A DNA stretch of 64,000 bases, from contig JAGYKX010000005.1 of assembly GCA_018401115.1 (NCBI GenBank), forward strand, positions 930,001 through 994,000. Reading direction: 5' to 3'. Under the pieces are notes generated by a model. The model was not told where the DNA came from. It was given only the letters and a program-made list of their open reading frames with translations, and ran no database searches. Position 1 is the first letter of the stretch; each line of letters begins with the position of its first letter. This document shows, piece by piece, positions 1 through 9,371 of the stretch. Made by a program: the position numbers and the translations under genes. This stretch comes from Flavobacteriaceae bacterium. Lineage in GTDB: Bacteria > Bacteroidota > Bacteroidia > Flavobacteriales > Flavobacteriaceae.

Positions 1-508
1 CCGCTTCTACAGCACCTGAAATAACCAGTTGTCCGGGACAATTATAATTTGCTGCCACAACAACACCAGAGATTTTTTCACAGATTTCCTCTACCAAATG
101 ATCTTCTAATCCAAGTACAGCAGCCATGGTCCCCGCAGTTTTATCACAGGCGTCTTGCATCGCTAACGCTCGCTGATGCACCAAGCGTAATCCATCTTCA
201 AAACCCAATACCCCATTAGCTACTAAAGCTGAAAATTCTCCCAAGGAATGACCCGCAACCATCTGGGGCTTAAAATCAGTTCCTAGGGCTTTTGCCATAG
301 CCACAGAGTGAATAAAAATAGCCGGCTGAGTGATTTGAGTTTGCTTTAAATCTTCCGTACTACCTTCAAACATGGTTTTAGTAATTTCAAAACCTAAAAT
401 GTTATTGGCAATTTCCATCATTTCTTTTACGCTAAGAAATTGATCGTACAAATCTTTTCCCATTCCAGAAAATTGAGCCCCTTGGCCCGGAAATACATAT
501 GCTTTCAT
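1..508 (-). CDS. fabD: Malonyl-CoA:ACP transacylase (partial, C-terminus outside window)
   Basis: The first 169 codons are present; the gene runs off the left edge. FabD moves malonyl from CoA to acyl carrier protein to feed fatty acid elongation in the cytoplasm. The N-terminus reads MKAYVFPGQGAQFSGMG, the family's oxyanion-hole glutamine motif. The nucleophile motif GHSLGEFSAL follows at about residue 90, with the catalytic serine in GHS. The ATG at 508 is four bases from the end of the next gene upstream, so the two are probably co-transcribed. The catalytic histidine lies beyond the window and cannot be checked. Identification is secure from the motifs. Confidence 0.95.
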   Translation of the reverse strand, partial: MKAYVFPGQGAQFSGMGKDLYDQFLSVKEMMEIANNILGFEITKTMFEGSTEDLKQTQITQPAIFIHSVAMAKALGTDFKPQMVAGHSLGEFSALVANGVLGFEDGLRLVHQRALAMQDACDKTAGTMAAVLGLEDHLVEEICEKISGVVVAANYNCPGQLVISGAVEA

Positions 509-512
509 ATTG

Positions 513-1040
513 TTAAATTTTATCCCATGGTTTATACCATTGGGCGTATGTAATATAATTATTTGCTATTCTTTCAATTTCACCACTGGCCAATTCAGGG
601 GGTACTTTCTTCATTAATTTTGCTGGTGTGCCTGTATAAATAGAACCTGGAGGTACAATAGTTCCTTTGGTAAGTACAGCCCCAGCCGCAATAATACTCC
701 CAGTCCCAATCACACAATCATCCATAACTATACTTCCCATTCCTATTAGAACGTTGTCTTCAATAGTACATCCATGGACAATTGCATTATGGCCTATGGA
801 AACATTGTTTCCTATTTGGGTGGGGCTTTTTTGGTAAGTACAATGAATGACTGCACCATCTTGTATGTTTACACGATTGCCCATATGAATAAAGTGAACG
901 TCTCCTCTGAGTACCGCACCATACCATACACTGCAAAAATCTCCCATGCTAACTTGGCCAATTACAGTAGCATTTTCTGCCAAAAAACAATGCTTACCAA
1001 AAATTGGTGTGTGTCCATTTAAAGTCTTTACCAGGGCCAT
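513..1040 (-). CDS. Gamma carbonic anhydrase family protein (left-handed beta-helix, hexapeptide repeats)
   Basis: A protein of about 175 aa built of hexapeptide repeats (I-G-x-G-x-x type), the YrdA/PaaY/gamma-carbonic anhydrase fold. The three histidines that bind metal in this family appear conserved: one in VIHCT and two in SIGHNAIVHGC. Carbonic anhydrase activity or a metal-dependent accessory role is possible; many members have no proven activity. The frame is open upstream to 1079, but the start MALVKTLNG at 1040 is preferred. It matches the usual N-terminus of the family, and a TATATTTG promoter element sits at 1059-1066, inside the longer reading. It probably forms an operon with fabD. 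Confidence 0.88.
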   Translation of the reverse strand: MALVKTLNGHTPIFGKHCFLAENATVIGQVSMGDFCSVWYGAVLRGDVHFIHMGNRVNIQDGAVIHCTYQKSPTQIGNNVSIGHNAIVHGCTIEDNVLIGMGSIVMDDCVIGTGSIIAAGAVLTKGTIVPPGSIYTGTPAKLMKKVPPELASGEIERIANNYITYAQWYKPWDKI

Positions 1041-1058
1041 TTGAATCGTATTAAAGAT

Positions 1059-1066
1059 CAAATATA
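1059..1066 (-). promoter_or_regulatory. Promoter -7 element upstream of the gamma-carbonic anhydrase gene
   Basis: On the minus strand this reads TATATTTG, an exact match to the Bacteroidota -7 consensus TAnnTTTG, 18 bases before the ATG at 1040. No clear TTG -33 element is seen at the usual distance. A GGGG-TT-CCCC dyad lies immediately upstream (1068-1077). Confidence 0.5.
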
Positions 1067-1122
1067 AGGGGTTCCCCAATAAATGAGGTCATTTTTTTTT
1101 AACTATTCCTAGATTTCCTTTG

Positions 1123-1130
1123 TACTTTTG
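1123..1130 (+). promoter_or_regulatory. Promoter -7 element upstream of nfu
   Basis: TACTTTTG matches TAnnTTTG and lies 16 bases before the ATG at 1147, with a T-run around 1091-1100 in the -33 region. It rules out the longer reading of nfu that begins with TTG at 1120. Confidence 0.5.
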
Positions 1131-1146
1131 TGAAAAATTATTTGCC

Positions 1147-2052
1147 ATGTCTAAAGAGTATCACATCACGATTATTCCTACTAATAATCCAAACATTATG
1201 AAGTTTGAAACCAACCATTTTATATCTCCAGATAAAAATTATGAGTTTCAAAATATAGACCAAGCAAAAGAATCTCCATTAGCCCAACAGTTATTTCATT
1301 TGCCCTTTGTGAAAACAGTCTATGTCTCTAGTAATTTTATTGGTATTGAAAAATACGATATAGTTGGTTGGGAAGATATAAAAGACAGTCTCGCACAACA
1401 ATTGGTAGAATATTTAAATACTGGCGCTCCTGTAGTTGCCTTAGATCCAAATAAAGTGCCACAGGCTGTGACTATTTATGCAGAAAGCACTCCAAATCCT
1501 TCTGTAATGAAGTATGTTGCCAATAAACTTATTGTTCCTGCTTTATTCGAATTCAAAAACATAGACGAAGCCAAAGACGCGCCATTGGCAAAAGAATTGT
1601 TTCTCATGCCTTTTGTAAAGGAAGTTTTTATGGATCAAAACTATATTTCTGTCACTAAATATGATGTAGCAGAATGGGAGGAAATTAACTTCGAACTCAG
1701 GGAAAAAATAAGAAACTTTTTGATAACTGGTCAAGAGGCTGTTGGCGCCAATACTGTTCAAAAAGAAAAAGTAAAAGCGCCCACCACTTTATTGCATACA
1801 GAAAACCTAGACGATACTAGCAAACAAATTATAGATATTTTAGAGGAGTATGTCAAACCTGCCGTAGCTAGTGACGGTGGGAATATCATGTTCGATTCCT
1901 ATGATGAGGAAAGTAAAACAGTAAATGTAATTTTACAAGGGGCTTGTTCTGGTTGTCCTTCCAGCACTTTCACCTTAAAAAATGGCATTGAAAACATGCT
2001 CAAAAATATGATGGGAGATAAAATAACTCAGGTCATAGCGATTAATGGTTAA
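1147..2052 (+). CDS. NifU-like Fe-S cluster scaffold/carrier with two tandem Nfu N-terminal domains
   Basis: A 301-aa protein that carries or assembles iron-sulfur clusters and delivers them to apo-proteins in the cytoplasm. Two homologous Nfu_N domains lie in tandem (about residues 5-98 and 110-203). Both contain the pattern P-N-P-x-x-MK, then F-NID-AK-(S/D)APLA-(Q/E)LF-PFVK and a K-YD-WE segment. A C-terminal NifU domain follows, with C267-S-G-C270 as cluster ligands. Most Nfu proteins have a single N-terminal domain. The start at 1147 is chosen because the upstream TTG start overlaps the promoter. MscS follows after 12 bases on the same strand and may be co-transcribed. Confidence 0.9.
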   Translation: MSKEYHITIIPTNNPNIMKFETNHFISPDKNYEFQNIDQAKESPLAQQLFHLPFVKTVYVSSNFIGIEKYDIVGWEDIKDSLAQQLVEYLNTGAPVVALDPNKVPQAVTIYAESTPNPSVMKYVANKLIVPALFEFKNIDEAKDAPLAKELFLMPFVKEVFMDQNYISVTKYDVAEWEEINFELREKIRNFLITGQEAVGANTVQKEKVKAPTTLLHTENLDDTSKQIIDILEEYVKPAVASDGGNIMFDSYDEESKTVNVILQGACSGCPSSTFTLKNGIENMLKNMMGDKITQVIAING

Positions 2053-2064
2053 AAGACTAAAGAA

Positions 2065-2910
2065 ATGAATCAGATTGAAGAATACGTAGAAGTAAAACAA
2101 TATGTAAAACTGCTGGAAGAAGCCTATAATATGGCTTTAGAAATGCTGCCCAATCTAATCAAAGCAGGACTTATATTTTTTATTGGCCTTTGGGTCGTGC
2201 GTTTCATCAATAGAATGGTGCATCGGTTTTTTGAGAAAAAGGATTACGATCTAACTTTAGAAAGTTTTTTACAAAGCTTTATAAATATTTCTTTAAAAGG
2301 CATTCTATTTGTTTTGGTGATTACACAATTAGGGGTGAAATCTTCTTCACTAGTTGCAGTTGTTGGCGCCGCAGGTTTGGCCATAGGGCTGGCACTTCAG
2401 GGTTCATTGGCTAATTTTGCTGGGGGTGTCCTCATTTTAATCTTTAAGCCCTTTAAAGTAGGTGACTGGATAGAAGCCCAAGGGGTATCTGGTACGGTCA
2501 AAGACATTTCTATATTCACCACCAAAATAAATACCTTTGGCAATCAGGCAGCCATTATACCAAATGGAAATCTCTCAAACCACACCATTGTGAACTATAA
2601 TATTGAAGAGACCAGAAGAGATAAGATTACGGTCGGTATTTCATACGATTCAAATATCAAAGACGCTAAAGATATTTTACTTCGTATTTGTGCCTTGCAC
2701 GAGGGGATATTGAAAGATCCTGAACCTGTTGTTTATGTGGGTAATTTAGCAGATAGCGCCGTAGAATTAAGTTTGCGGTTTTGGGCCAAAAATGAAGATT
2801 TTTGGGACGCACATTTCCATGTAATGGAAACTTTAAAAATTGAATTTGACGCTGCTGGAATTGAAATTCCATTCCCTCAAAGGGTCATTCACAACCTCGG
2901 GAATAAATAA
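2065..2910 (+). CDS. Small-conductance mechanosensitive channel (MscS family)
   Basis: A 281-aa inner-membrane channel expected to open on hypo-osmotic shock and release solutes. Hydrophobic segments lie near residues 30-50, 75-95 and 97-130. The third is the glycine/alanine-rich pore helix (AVVGAAGLAIGLALQGSLANFAGG), followed by the MscS beta-domain signature FKVGDWIEAQG and IPNGNLSN. The length matches E. coli MscS (286 aa). It converges with tsaB with a 12-base gap and no visible terminator. Confidence 0.93.
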   Translation: MNQIEEYVEVKQYVKLLEEAYNMALEMLPNLIKAGLIFFIGLWVVRFINRMVHRFFEKKDYDLTLESFLQSFINISLKGILFVLVITQLGVKSSSLVAVVGAAGLAIGLALQGSLANFAGGVLILIFKPFKVGDWIEAQGVSGTVKDISIFTTKINTFGNQAAIIPNGNLSNHTIVNYNIEETRRDKITVGISYDSNIKDAKDILLRICALHEGILKDPEPVVYVGNLADSAVELSLRFWAKNEDFWDAHFHVMETLKIEFDAAGIEIPFPQRVIHNLGNK

Positions 2911-2922
2911 TTGACCTGATTA

Positions 2923-3594
2923 CTACTTTTTCTTTGGAATAGGTCCCATAAAATCTTTGAGATAATAAGGTTCAAAATAAGCCACGTCTTCAAAGCCTTT
3001 AGCAACATATTTTTGATAAGAAAGGCCAGCCATTTCTTTAGCAGAAGGAAGTGTATCTAAAACAGAAATATTGGACTGATTGTGCAATTCAAAAGCTTTT
3101 TGAGCGCCATTTCCAATGAAATATACTTTGCTGTAATAAGCCATCCATTCAGAAAGGGAATTTTCTTCTAAAATTTTTGCCTCGGTTGGGTGTAATTCCT
3201 CCCCCCTATGATCGTATGCACTTATATAAACTTCCATTCGTCTGGCATCTAACATGGGAAGAACAACTTCTCCTACTTTAAGCTGGCACTGAAGCGACAA
3301 ACTTTTTAGGGTAGGTATGGCTATTAGGGGAAGGTTTAAAGCATAACAAAGACCCTTAGCTGCAGAAACACCAATTCGAAGTCCCGTATAAGATCCTGGT
3401 CCTTTACTTACTGCTATGGCCTTTAAATCTGACAGACTTATACGCGCTTCTAAAAGTACTTCTTGGATAAACACATGTAATTGCTCCGCATGCGAATAAT
3501 TCGTTTCTGCCAGCTCTTTAAAAGCAACCACCAACCCCTCTTGTGCTATAGACACTGAGCAATTGGTGGTTGCGGTTTCAATATTTAGGATCAT
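2923..3594 (-). CDS. tsaB: tRNA threonylcarbamoyladenosine biosynthesis protein TsaB
   Basis: A 223-aa ASKHA-fold protein, partner of TsaD and TsaE in making N6-threonylcarbamoyladenosine at position 37 of ANN-decoding tRNAs. The N-terminal MILNIETATTNCSVSI and the signature GPGSYTGLRIG (residues 65-75) are diagnostic. The gene starts 10 bases after the end of the TolC-family gene and could be transcribed with the efflux operon. That link looks positional rather than functional. Confidence 0.95.
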   Translation of the reverse strand: MILNIETATTNCSVSIAQEGLVVAFKELAETNYSHAEQLHVFIQEVLLEARISLSDLKAIAVSKGPGSYTGLRIGVSAAKGLCYALNLPLIAIPTLKSLSLQCQLKVGEVVLPMLDARRMEVYISAYDHRGEELHPTEAKILEENSLSEWMAYYSKVYFIGNGAQKAFELHNQSNISVLDTLPSAKEMAGLSYQKYVAKGFEDVAYFEPYYLKDFMGPIPKKK

Positions 3595-3604
3595 TCCCTA
3601 GCTT

Positions 3605-4945
3605 TTAATTAATCGCCAAAGGTATTCCAAAATAAAATTCTAAGACCTTAAGCCTAAAAATATAATTGTATTTCGCTGAAATAAGACTCGCTTGAGCATT
3701 GTCTACCCTAGATTGAGCTTGAGAAAAAGTAAAAGCATCTAATAGCCCTACATCAAAACGCTCTTTGGTATACTGGAAAGCCAATTTCCTAGCCTCTAAA
3801 GTTTTTTGGGCTGCTTCGAATGACTTTAAGGTACCATTTACATCTGCATATGCTTGATTGATATTAGACTCTAAGGTCAATTTATCCTGTGCAAACTGCA
3901 ATTCAGATCTCATCAGGGCAATCTTAGACCTCTTGATGTTGTTTCTTACAGAGAAACCATTAAATACAGGGATATTTACAGAAACACCATAAGAGATTCC
4001 ATCATTAATCCACAACTGATCTCTAAATGCCACTAAATCACCTGTAAATGGATTTATGTTTTGATCTGAATATCTGGTGTTATAGTTAAAAAAACCGTTT
4101 AAAGTAGGATACCTTGCGCCTTTTGATATTTGTAAGTCTTTATTAGCAATTTCCACATTCGTTCTAGAAAGTTTAATATCATTCCTAAAGGTCAATGCTT
4201 TTTCAAAAATATCCTTAGGCGTTTCATCCAAAACACTGCTGTTGGGAAGTAAAAATTCTTCTTCTGCTATGTCAAAATTCACATAATCTGTTATTTGTAA
4301 TAATTGCGCCAAAGCGATTCTAGCAATAATAACATTGTTTTGTGCACTGACCAGCTGCTGCTCTTGAGCAGCCACTGTAGCCTCTATTTCAAGAACATCT
4401 CCCTGCGGAACAACCCCAGAAACACTCAGTGCTTTTGTACGCTCTAAATCTTTCATAGAAATCTCCAGCTGTGCTTGTGCTACTTTAGTAGATTCTTTTC
4501 CAGACAACACTTGTAAATAAGAATTGGCTACTGCAAGACGAATGTCATCTTTTAAATTCTCCAATCTATACTCACTCGCCAAACTAGATAATTTGGCTCT
4601 ATTGATTCTGTGTATGTTTCTTAAACCATCAAATAGAGTGATTCCAGAACCTATATTCCCTGAGGCAGAAAAAATAGTACTTGTTACTAAAGTGTTGGTC
4701 GTTGGATCTAGGGCCAAACCAGTATTTCCAGAACTATTAACAGAGGTGTTAAAGCTTGGCAATAAGGCGCCAATTGCATCAGAATTGGCTATTAAGGCAC
4801 TTTCGTAATCCAACTCAAACTGCGCAATACTCAAGTTATTTTCCTCAGCGTACAACACACATTCCTCCAGCGTCCAAGCCCTTTTTTGAGCTGTCCCCAT
4901 AGCAGACACTAGTCCCAAGGCAATTAATGCTATTTTTAATTTCAT
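3605..4945 (-). CDS. TolC-family outer-membrane efflux protein
   Basis: A 446-aa protein with signal peptide (MKLKIALIALGLVSAMGTAQ), then two repeats of the outer-membrane efflux protein domain rich in long amphipathic helices. It starts with W-T-L-E-E-C-V-x-Y-A-x-E-N-N-L, the usual N-terminal motif of Bacteroidota TolC homologues. It should form the trimeric outer-membrane duct for the adaptors and permeases encoded just upstream. It is the only TolC in the eight-gene cluster and follows the second adaptor after 39 bases. Confidence 0.92.
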   Translation of the reverse strand: MKLKIALIALGLVSAMGTAQKRAWTLEECVLYAEENNLSIAQFELDYESALIANSDAIGALLPSFNTSVNSSGNTGLALDPTTNTLVTSTIFSASGNIGSGITLFDGLRNIHRINRAKLSSLASEYRLENLKDDIRLAVANSYLQVLSGKESTKVAQAQLEISMKDLERTKALSVSGVVPQGDVLEIEATVAAQEQQLVSAQNNVIIARIALAQLLQITDYVNFDIAEEEFLLPNSSVLDETPKDIFEKALTFRNDIKLSRTNVEIANKDLQISKGARYPTLNGFFNYNTRYSDQNINPFTGDLVAFRDQLWINDGISYGVSVNIPVFNGFSVRNNIKRSKIALMRSELQFAQDKLTLESNINQAYADVNGTLKSFEAAQKTLEARKLAFQYTKERFDVGLLDAFTFSQAQSRVDNAQASLISAKYNYIFRLKVLEFYFGIPLAIN

Positions 4946-4984
4946 AAGATATATTTTAAAAGAAGGTTTTCCCTCTATTGATAA

Positions 4985-6112
4985 TTATGCTTCCTCTTCT
5001 TCGTCATTGCCTTTTTTAATAGGCTCCGTTTTATTCCAAATCTTAATATTGTCTTCTTCGGTAACACCAGAAAGCACCTCTACATTAATCCCATCTGAAA
5101 TACCAATTTCCACATCCCTCCTTTCGAACTCTTGCTCTCCAACAGAAACCTCAACAAAAGGCTTGTCTGTATCCCTGTCGAACTGTAATAAAGCCTCCGC
5201 AATCACTAAAATATTTTCCTTACGCTCTAAAATCAATGAAGCATTAGCACTGTATCCTGCTCTGATTAAAAAGTCTTCTTCTACTTTTACATCTCCTTCA
5301 ATTTTAAACTGTACTGTTCCTGCTTCCTCTACGCCTTTTGGTGCAATAAATTTAAGTCTGGCTTCGAAAGTTTTGTCTTCAATAGCCCCCAAACTAATTT
5401 CTAATGGCATTCCAACCGCCAGTTTACCAACTTCTCCTTCGTCTACTTTACCTTCAAAAATCATAATGCTCAAATCAGCAATGGTTGCAATGGTCGTACC
5501 ATCGTTAAAACCACCTGGTTGGATTACTTGGTCTCCCTCTTTAACGGGAATCTCTAAAATAGTTCCAGAAACAGTAGCCCTAACATTTGTGTTCGCCGTG
5601 GCTGAACCCCCAGCAGATCCCAATTTAATAATTTCATAATCTGCCTTTGCATTTTCTAATTCAAGAGTCGCCTGGTCCATTCTCAATTTCTGAGTATTGA
5701 AATCTTGCGAAGAGATTACACCCTTTTCAAAAAGCGCTTTACTTCTATTAAATTCGATGGTTGTATTGTCTAAAGAAATTCTAGAATTTTTAACACGTCC
5801 TTGAGCAGAATTTAAAGACTGCTCATTAGGAACTACTTTTACTTTTGCAATAAGGTCACCTGCCTTTACCTTGGCACCTTCTTGTAAATAAATGACATCT
5901 ATAATTCCGGAAATTTGCGGTTTAATTGCTACCTCATCTTCAGGTACCACCTTACCAGTTGCTACTGTCTTTTTTTCAACGCTTGAAATGAAAGCAGTAG
6001 TAGTATCATAAGTAATAGAAGACTTGCTGTTAGATTTCACAAAAAAAGCAGCTGCCCAAAGTGCCCCTAAACACAAGGCTCCAATTAATCCGTATTTTAA
6101 AAATTTATTCAT
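4985..6112 (-). CDS. Efflux membrane-fusion (periplasmic adaptor) protein, MacA-like
   Basis: A 375-aa protein with one N-terminal membrane anchor (about residues 7-25). It has a split lipoyl domain (AIKPQISGIIDVIYLQEG and later TVSGTILEIPVKEGDQV), a coiled-coil hairpin between them (about residues 95-165) and C-terminal beta-barrel domains ending in an acidic EEEEA tail. It bridges the MacB-like permeases to TolC. It is clearly paralogous to the adaptor at 9454-10566 (shared order of motifs, including VKxxVVPN and FDxxTDKPFVEV/FDPESNAPFVEV). The substrate cannot be read from the sequence. Confidence 0.9.
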   Translation of the reverse strand: MNKFLKYGLIGALCLGALWAAAFFVKSNSKSSITYDTTTAFISSVEKKTVATGKVVPEDEVAIKPQISGIIDVIYLQEGAKVKAGDLIAKVKVVPNEQSLNSAQGRVKNSRISLDNTTIEFNRSKALFEKGVISSQDFNTQKLRMDQATLELENAKADYEIIKLGSAGGSATANTNVRATVSGTILEIPVKEGDQVIQPGGFNDGTTIATIADLSIMIFEGKVDEGEVGKLAVGMPLEISLGAIEDKTFEARLKFIAPKGVEEAGTVQFKIEGDVKVEEDFLIRAGYSANASLILERKENILVIAEALLQFDRDTDKPFVEVSVGEQEFERRDVEIGISDGINVEVLSGVTEEDNIKIWNKTEPIKKGNDEEEEA

Positions 6113-6148
6113 CTTGTTGTATTTAATTTTTATCTAGTTTATGTTTAT

Positions 6149-7411
6149 TTATTCTTCACGTAGTGCGTCTATAGGCTTAATACTTACAGCCCTTTGGGCT
6201 GGAATTAAACCTATGAGTGTCCCTAGTACAATCATGAGCCCCATAGCACCTAATACATAGGGTATGGGCACTGTGGGATTAGCATATGGGAAGTCTCCAT
6301 CTTTGGTAAAAATATTCACTATATTTAGCACAAAAGCCCCTAATATAATTCCAAGCACTCCAGCAATCGTTGTTAAAAAGACCGACTCTAAAATAATTTG
6401 AGACTTTACTTCTTTAGGTGTTGCTCCTAAAGCCCTTCTAACTCCCAACTCCTTGGTGCGCTCTTTAACGGCAATTAACAAGATATTTCCAATACCAATT
6501 ACCCCAGCAAGAATAGTGGCAATACCAACTACTAAAGATAAAAAGGTCATTCCCTTGGCAAATCCCATGATTTTATTGAAAACTTCTCCTAGGTTGAACG
6601 CGCCAAAAGCCCTTTCGTCCTTAGGATCTACCTTGTGAATATTCTTTAGTGTACCCTTGACATCTTTCTCTACTTGTACCACATCTGCGTCGTCATAAGC
6701 GGCTATCGTTAGCCAACCTACATTGTCTGCTGTATTATACAATTTTTTAAAGGTAGTAAAGGGAATAAACACATCACTGTCACTTTCAAAGCCTCCTCCA
6801 GGGGTGTATTTATGTACACCCACTACTTGAAAGTAAATATTATCTAATCTAATGTAGGCCCCTATTGGATTCTCTCCTTCTTCAAATAATTCTCTTTCTG
6901 TACGTTCTCCTATCACACAAACTTTTCTATTTTGAGTAATATCTTCATCATTTATAAAACGTCCACCGTCATAGATTTTTTTTGTGGCAATTTTAGTGTA
7001 AATAGGAAAGTCCCCATAAATAGCATAATCCCCAGATTTTAGGCCCCTCACCACCTTTGCAGGAGCGTCTCCAAAGACCCCTTTGGCATTTCTAGGCGCA
7101 ATGTATTGGATCTCTGGTATTCTATTCTGAAGCACTGTCACATCCTGTATTTTTAATTGTAAACGCCTGCCTGTTTTATAACCGGCATAAGGCATTGAAG
7201 TACTTTGAGCCCAAGTAAACATTGAGTTCATTGCAACAGTTTCAAAAGCACGTTCAAAACCATTATCCAATCCTTTTGCAGCGCCTGCCATGGCGATATA
7301 AACAAAAATCCCCCACAGCACGCCAATCACAGTGATGATTGTCCTAGTCTTGTTCTTTTTAATAGAACCAAAAATCTCTTGCCAAGTATTTAAATCAAAT
7401 ATAAATCTCAT
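6149..7411 (-). CDS. ABC transporter permease, MacB/FtsX type (permease 4 of cluster)
   Basis: A 420-aa permease with one N-terminal membrane helix (about residues 25-45), a large periplasmic MacB-PCD domain (about 50-270) and three C-terminal helices (FtsX domain). The coupling motif VKERTKELGVRRALGATP precedes helix 3, and the end has IPAQRAVSIKPIDALREE. MacB-type systems push substrates from the periplasm through an adaptor and TolC. The start is one base beyond the stop of the permease at 7413-8642, so translation is probably coupled and the two may form a heterodimer. It carries no ATPase domain, unlike E. coli MacB. Confidence 0.9.
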   Translation of the reverse strand: MRFIFDLNTWQEIFGSIKKNKTRTIITVIGVLWGIFVYIAMAGAAKGLDNGFERAFETVAMNSMFTWAQSTSMPYAGYKTGRRLQLKIQDVTVLQNRIPEIQYIAPRNAKGVFGDAPAKVVRGLKSGDYAIYGDFPIYTKIATKKIYDGGRFINDEDITQNRKVCVIGERTERELFEEGENPIGAYIRLDNIYFQVVGVHKYTPGGGFESDSDVFIPFTTFKKLYNTADNVGWLTIAAYDDADVVQVEKDVKGTLKNIHKVDPKDERAFGAFNLGEVFNKIMGFAKGMTFLSLVVGIATILAGVIGIGNILLIAVKERTKELGVRRALGATPKEVKSQIILESVFLTTIAGVLGIILGAFVLNIVNIFTKDGDFPYANPTVPIPYVLGAMGLMIVLGTLIGLIPAQRAVSIKPIDALREE

Positions 7412-7412
7412 A

Positions 7413-8642
7413 CTACTCGTCTCTTAAGGCTACAATTGGTTTAATATCTGCAGCGCGTTTGGCAGGAATATAACCTGCAATTCCTCCAAAAATGATTAAC
7501 ATAATAGTAGAAGCAATGGCAATTCCTACATCTATATATGGATCGGTAATAAAATAATCTTTTAGGGTGTCTCCCAACCCAGTGAGAATACCTACGCCAA
7601 TCATCATTCCAATAAAACCTGAAATAGTAGTAATAAATATAGACTCTAACAAAATCGTACCTATCACAGATCTTGGTGTAGCACCCAAAGCTTTTCTAAT
7701 CCCTATTTCCTTGGTACGTTCTTTCACAACAAACACCATAATATTACTAATTCCAATAATACCTGCTATGAGCGTTCCAACACAGAAAAAAGAAATGATG
7801 ATCTGAAGCACCCCTGCAAATTGTTGGTTTTGTTTCAATTGGTCTGTAACATTTCTAATGTACATTCCATTTGGGTCTTTTGGACTGATGTATTTTTTCT
7901 CTCTAAAATAGGTGTTAAGACTTTTTTCCAAAGCCATAGCACCCGTATAGCCTATCTCTGGCTTAAAACCAACGATTATTTGGTCTACCTTATCAGTAGC
8001 TTTGTCTTGTCTTTGTCTTGAGGTATAAGACATATAAATAATACGTTCTTCTCTGTCGCCTCCGTCATCCTGGAAAACACCTACAACTCTGAAAGAACTC
8101 CCTCCTAGGTCTATAAATTCCCCTAGTGCTGGCTTACCTTTAAAAAGATCTTTCTTTACCAAACGACCAATGACTATATTTTTAGTCTTATTGTCAATAT
8201 CTGATTGATTAATAAAACGCCCTTCCATTAGAATAACTTTCTCCGCTTCTTGAATAGATGGGGCTGCTGCTCTAATAGAATAATTATCAGATTCCTGTCC
8301 GTATTTAGCCAATGCACCTCTACTAATCTGAGGAGTCACATAATCTAAAAACATGGCGAAATTCTCTTTAATATCTTTTAAATCTGAATTGTCAAACTCA
8401 ATGCGCCTATTGGCTTTATACCCCAAATAGGGCTCTGTTGTCCTTCCTGGAAACAAGTAAAGCACGTTAGTTGCGTCATTTCCAAAAAACTCGTTAAAAG
8501 TATTCTTTAATCCATTTCCAAAACCATAAAGTACCACGAATATTAAAATACCCAAGGCTACTGTAAAACCAGATAAGAACGTTCTTAATTTGTTCTTCTG
8601 AATGGTTTCGAAAATCTCTTTCCAATTGTCTCTATTAAACAT
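7413..8642 (-). CDS. ABC transporter permease, MacB/FtsX type (permease 3 of cluster)
   Basis: A 409-aa protein with the same layout as its neighbour: an N-terminal helix, a MacB periplasmic core, then three helices with VVKERTKEIGIRKALGATP and IPAKRAADIKPIVALRDE. The start overlaps the end of the ATPase gene by 8 bases, which indicates translational coupling. Presumed partner of the permease at 6149-7411 and energised by the ATPase at 8635-9342. Confidence 0.9.
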   Translation of the reverse strand: MFNRDNWKEIFETIQKNKLRTFLSGFTVALGILIFVVLYGFGNGLKNTFNEFFGNDATNVLYLFPGRTTEPYLGYKANRRIEFDNSDLKDIKENFAMFLDYVTPQISRGALAKYGQESDNYSIRAAAPSIQEAEKVILMEGRFINQSDIDNKTKNIVIGRLVKKDLFKGKPALGEFIDLGGSSFRVVGVFQDDGGDREERIIYMSYTSRQRQDKATDKVDQIIVGFKPEIGYTGAMALEKSLNTYFREKKYISPKDPNGMYIRNVTDQLKQNQQFAGVLQIIISFFCVGTLIAGIIGISNIMVFVVKERTKEIGIRKALGATPRSVIGTILLESIFITTISGFIGMMIGVGILTGLGDTLKDYFITDPYIDVGIAIASTIMLIIFGGIAGYIPAKRAADIKPIVALRDE

Positions 8643-9342
8643 GCTGAGCCGCCCTTACTTGCTTAACCTTTTTGTCTTCTACAATGACACCATCTTTTAA
8701 ATGCACAATACGCTTACACATATCTGCAATATCTGGTTCATGGGTAACTACTAAAATGGTATTTCCTGCATCATTAATTTTCTGAATAAGGTCCATTACT
8801 TCATAAGAAGTTTTTGAATCCAATGCACCAGTGGGCTCATCTGCCAATAATACTTTTGGCTCTGCAGCCATAGCTCTTGCAATGGCTACACGTTGCTTCT
8901 GACCTCCAGATAGCTCACTAGGCAAATGAGTAGCCCAGTCTTTAAGCCCTACTTGCTCTAGGTATTTAATAGCCTTTTCTTGACGCTCTTTTCTTGGCAT
9001 TCTCTGATAATAAAGCGGTAAGGCTACGTTTTCTGCAGCACTTTTGTAATTAATCAAGTTAAACGATTGAAAAATAAATCCTAAAAACTTATTTCTGTAC
9101 TGCGCGGCCTTTGTTTCATTTAAATTCTTAATGGGAACACCATCCAACACATAACTTCCTTCGTTGGCTTCATCTAACATTCCAAGAATGTTTAACAAAG
9201 TAGATTTCCCAGAACCTGAAGAACCCATAATTGCCACTAACTCACCAGCTTCTACAGAGAAGTTAATCCCTTTTAATACGTGAAGGCTATTGCTTCCCAT
9301 TTGGTAAGACTTGTGAAGGTCTTTTATTTCAATCATTGCCAT
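8635..9342 (-). CDS. ABC transporter ATP-binding protein, MacB/LolD type
   Basis: A 235-aa cytoplasmic ATPase with all motifs intact: Walker A GSSGSGKST (40-48), Q-loop FIFQSFN, signature LSGGQKQR (145-152), Walker B VLLADEPTGALD (from 165) and the switch histidine in VTHEP. This subgroup powers MacB, LolCDE and FtsX-like mechanotransmission rather than membrane-spanning transport. It is the only ATPase in a cluster with four permeases, so it may serve all of them. Two starts are possible (9342 or 9336, MAMIEI or MIEI). A 111-base gap separates it from the upstream adaptor. Confidence 0.94.
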   Translation of the reverse strand: MAMIEIKDLHKSYQMGSNSLHVLKGINFSVEAGELVAIMGSSGSGKSTLLNILGMLDEANEGSYVLDGVPIKNLNETKAAQYRNKFLGFIFQSFNLINYKSAAENVALPLYYQRMPRKERQEKAIKYLEQVGLKDWATHLPSELSGGQKQRVAIARAMAAEPKVLLADEPTGALDSKTSYEVMDLIQKINDAGNTILVVTHEPDIADMCKRIVHLKDGVIVEDKKVKQVRAAQHV

Positions 9343-9371
9343 CTTTTATATCCTTTTTATTGGTTCAATCA

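Noticed and set aside
5007..5639. Plus-strand open frame of 210 codons opposite the second efflux adaptor
   Set aside because: Antisense of a well-supported adaptor gene; the translation is Ser/Pro/Thr-rich with no domain pattern.
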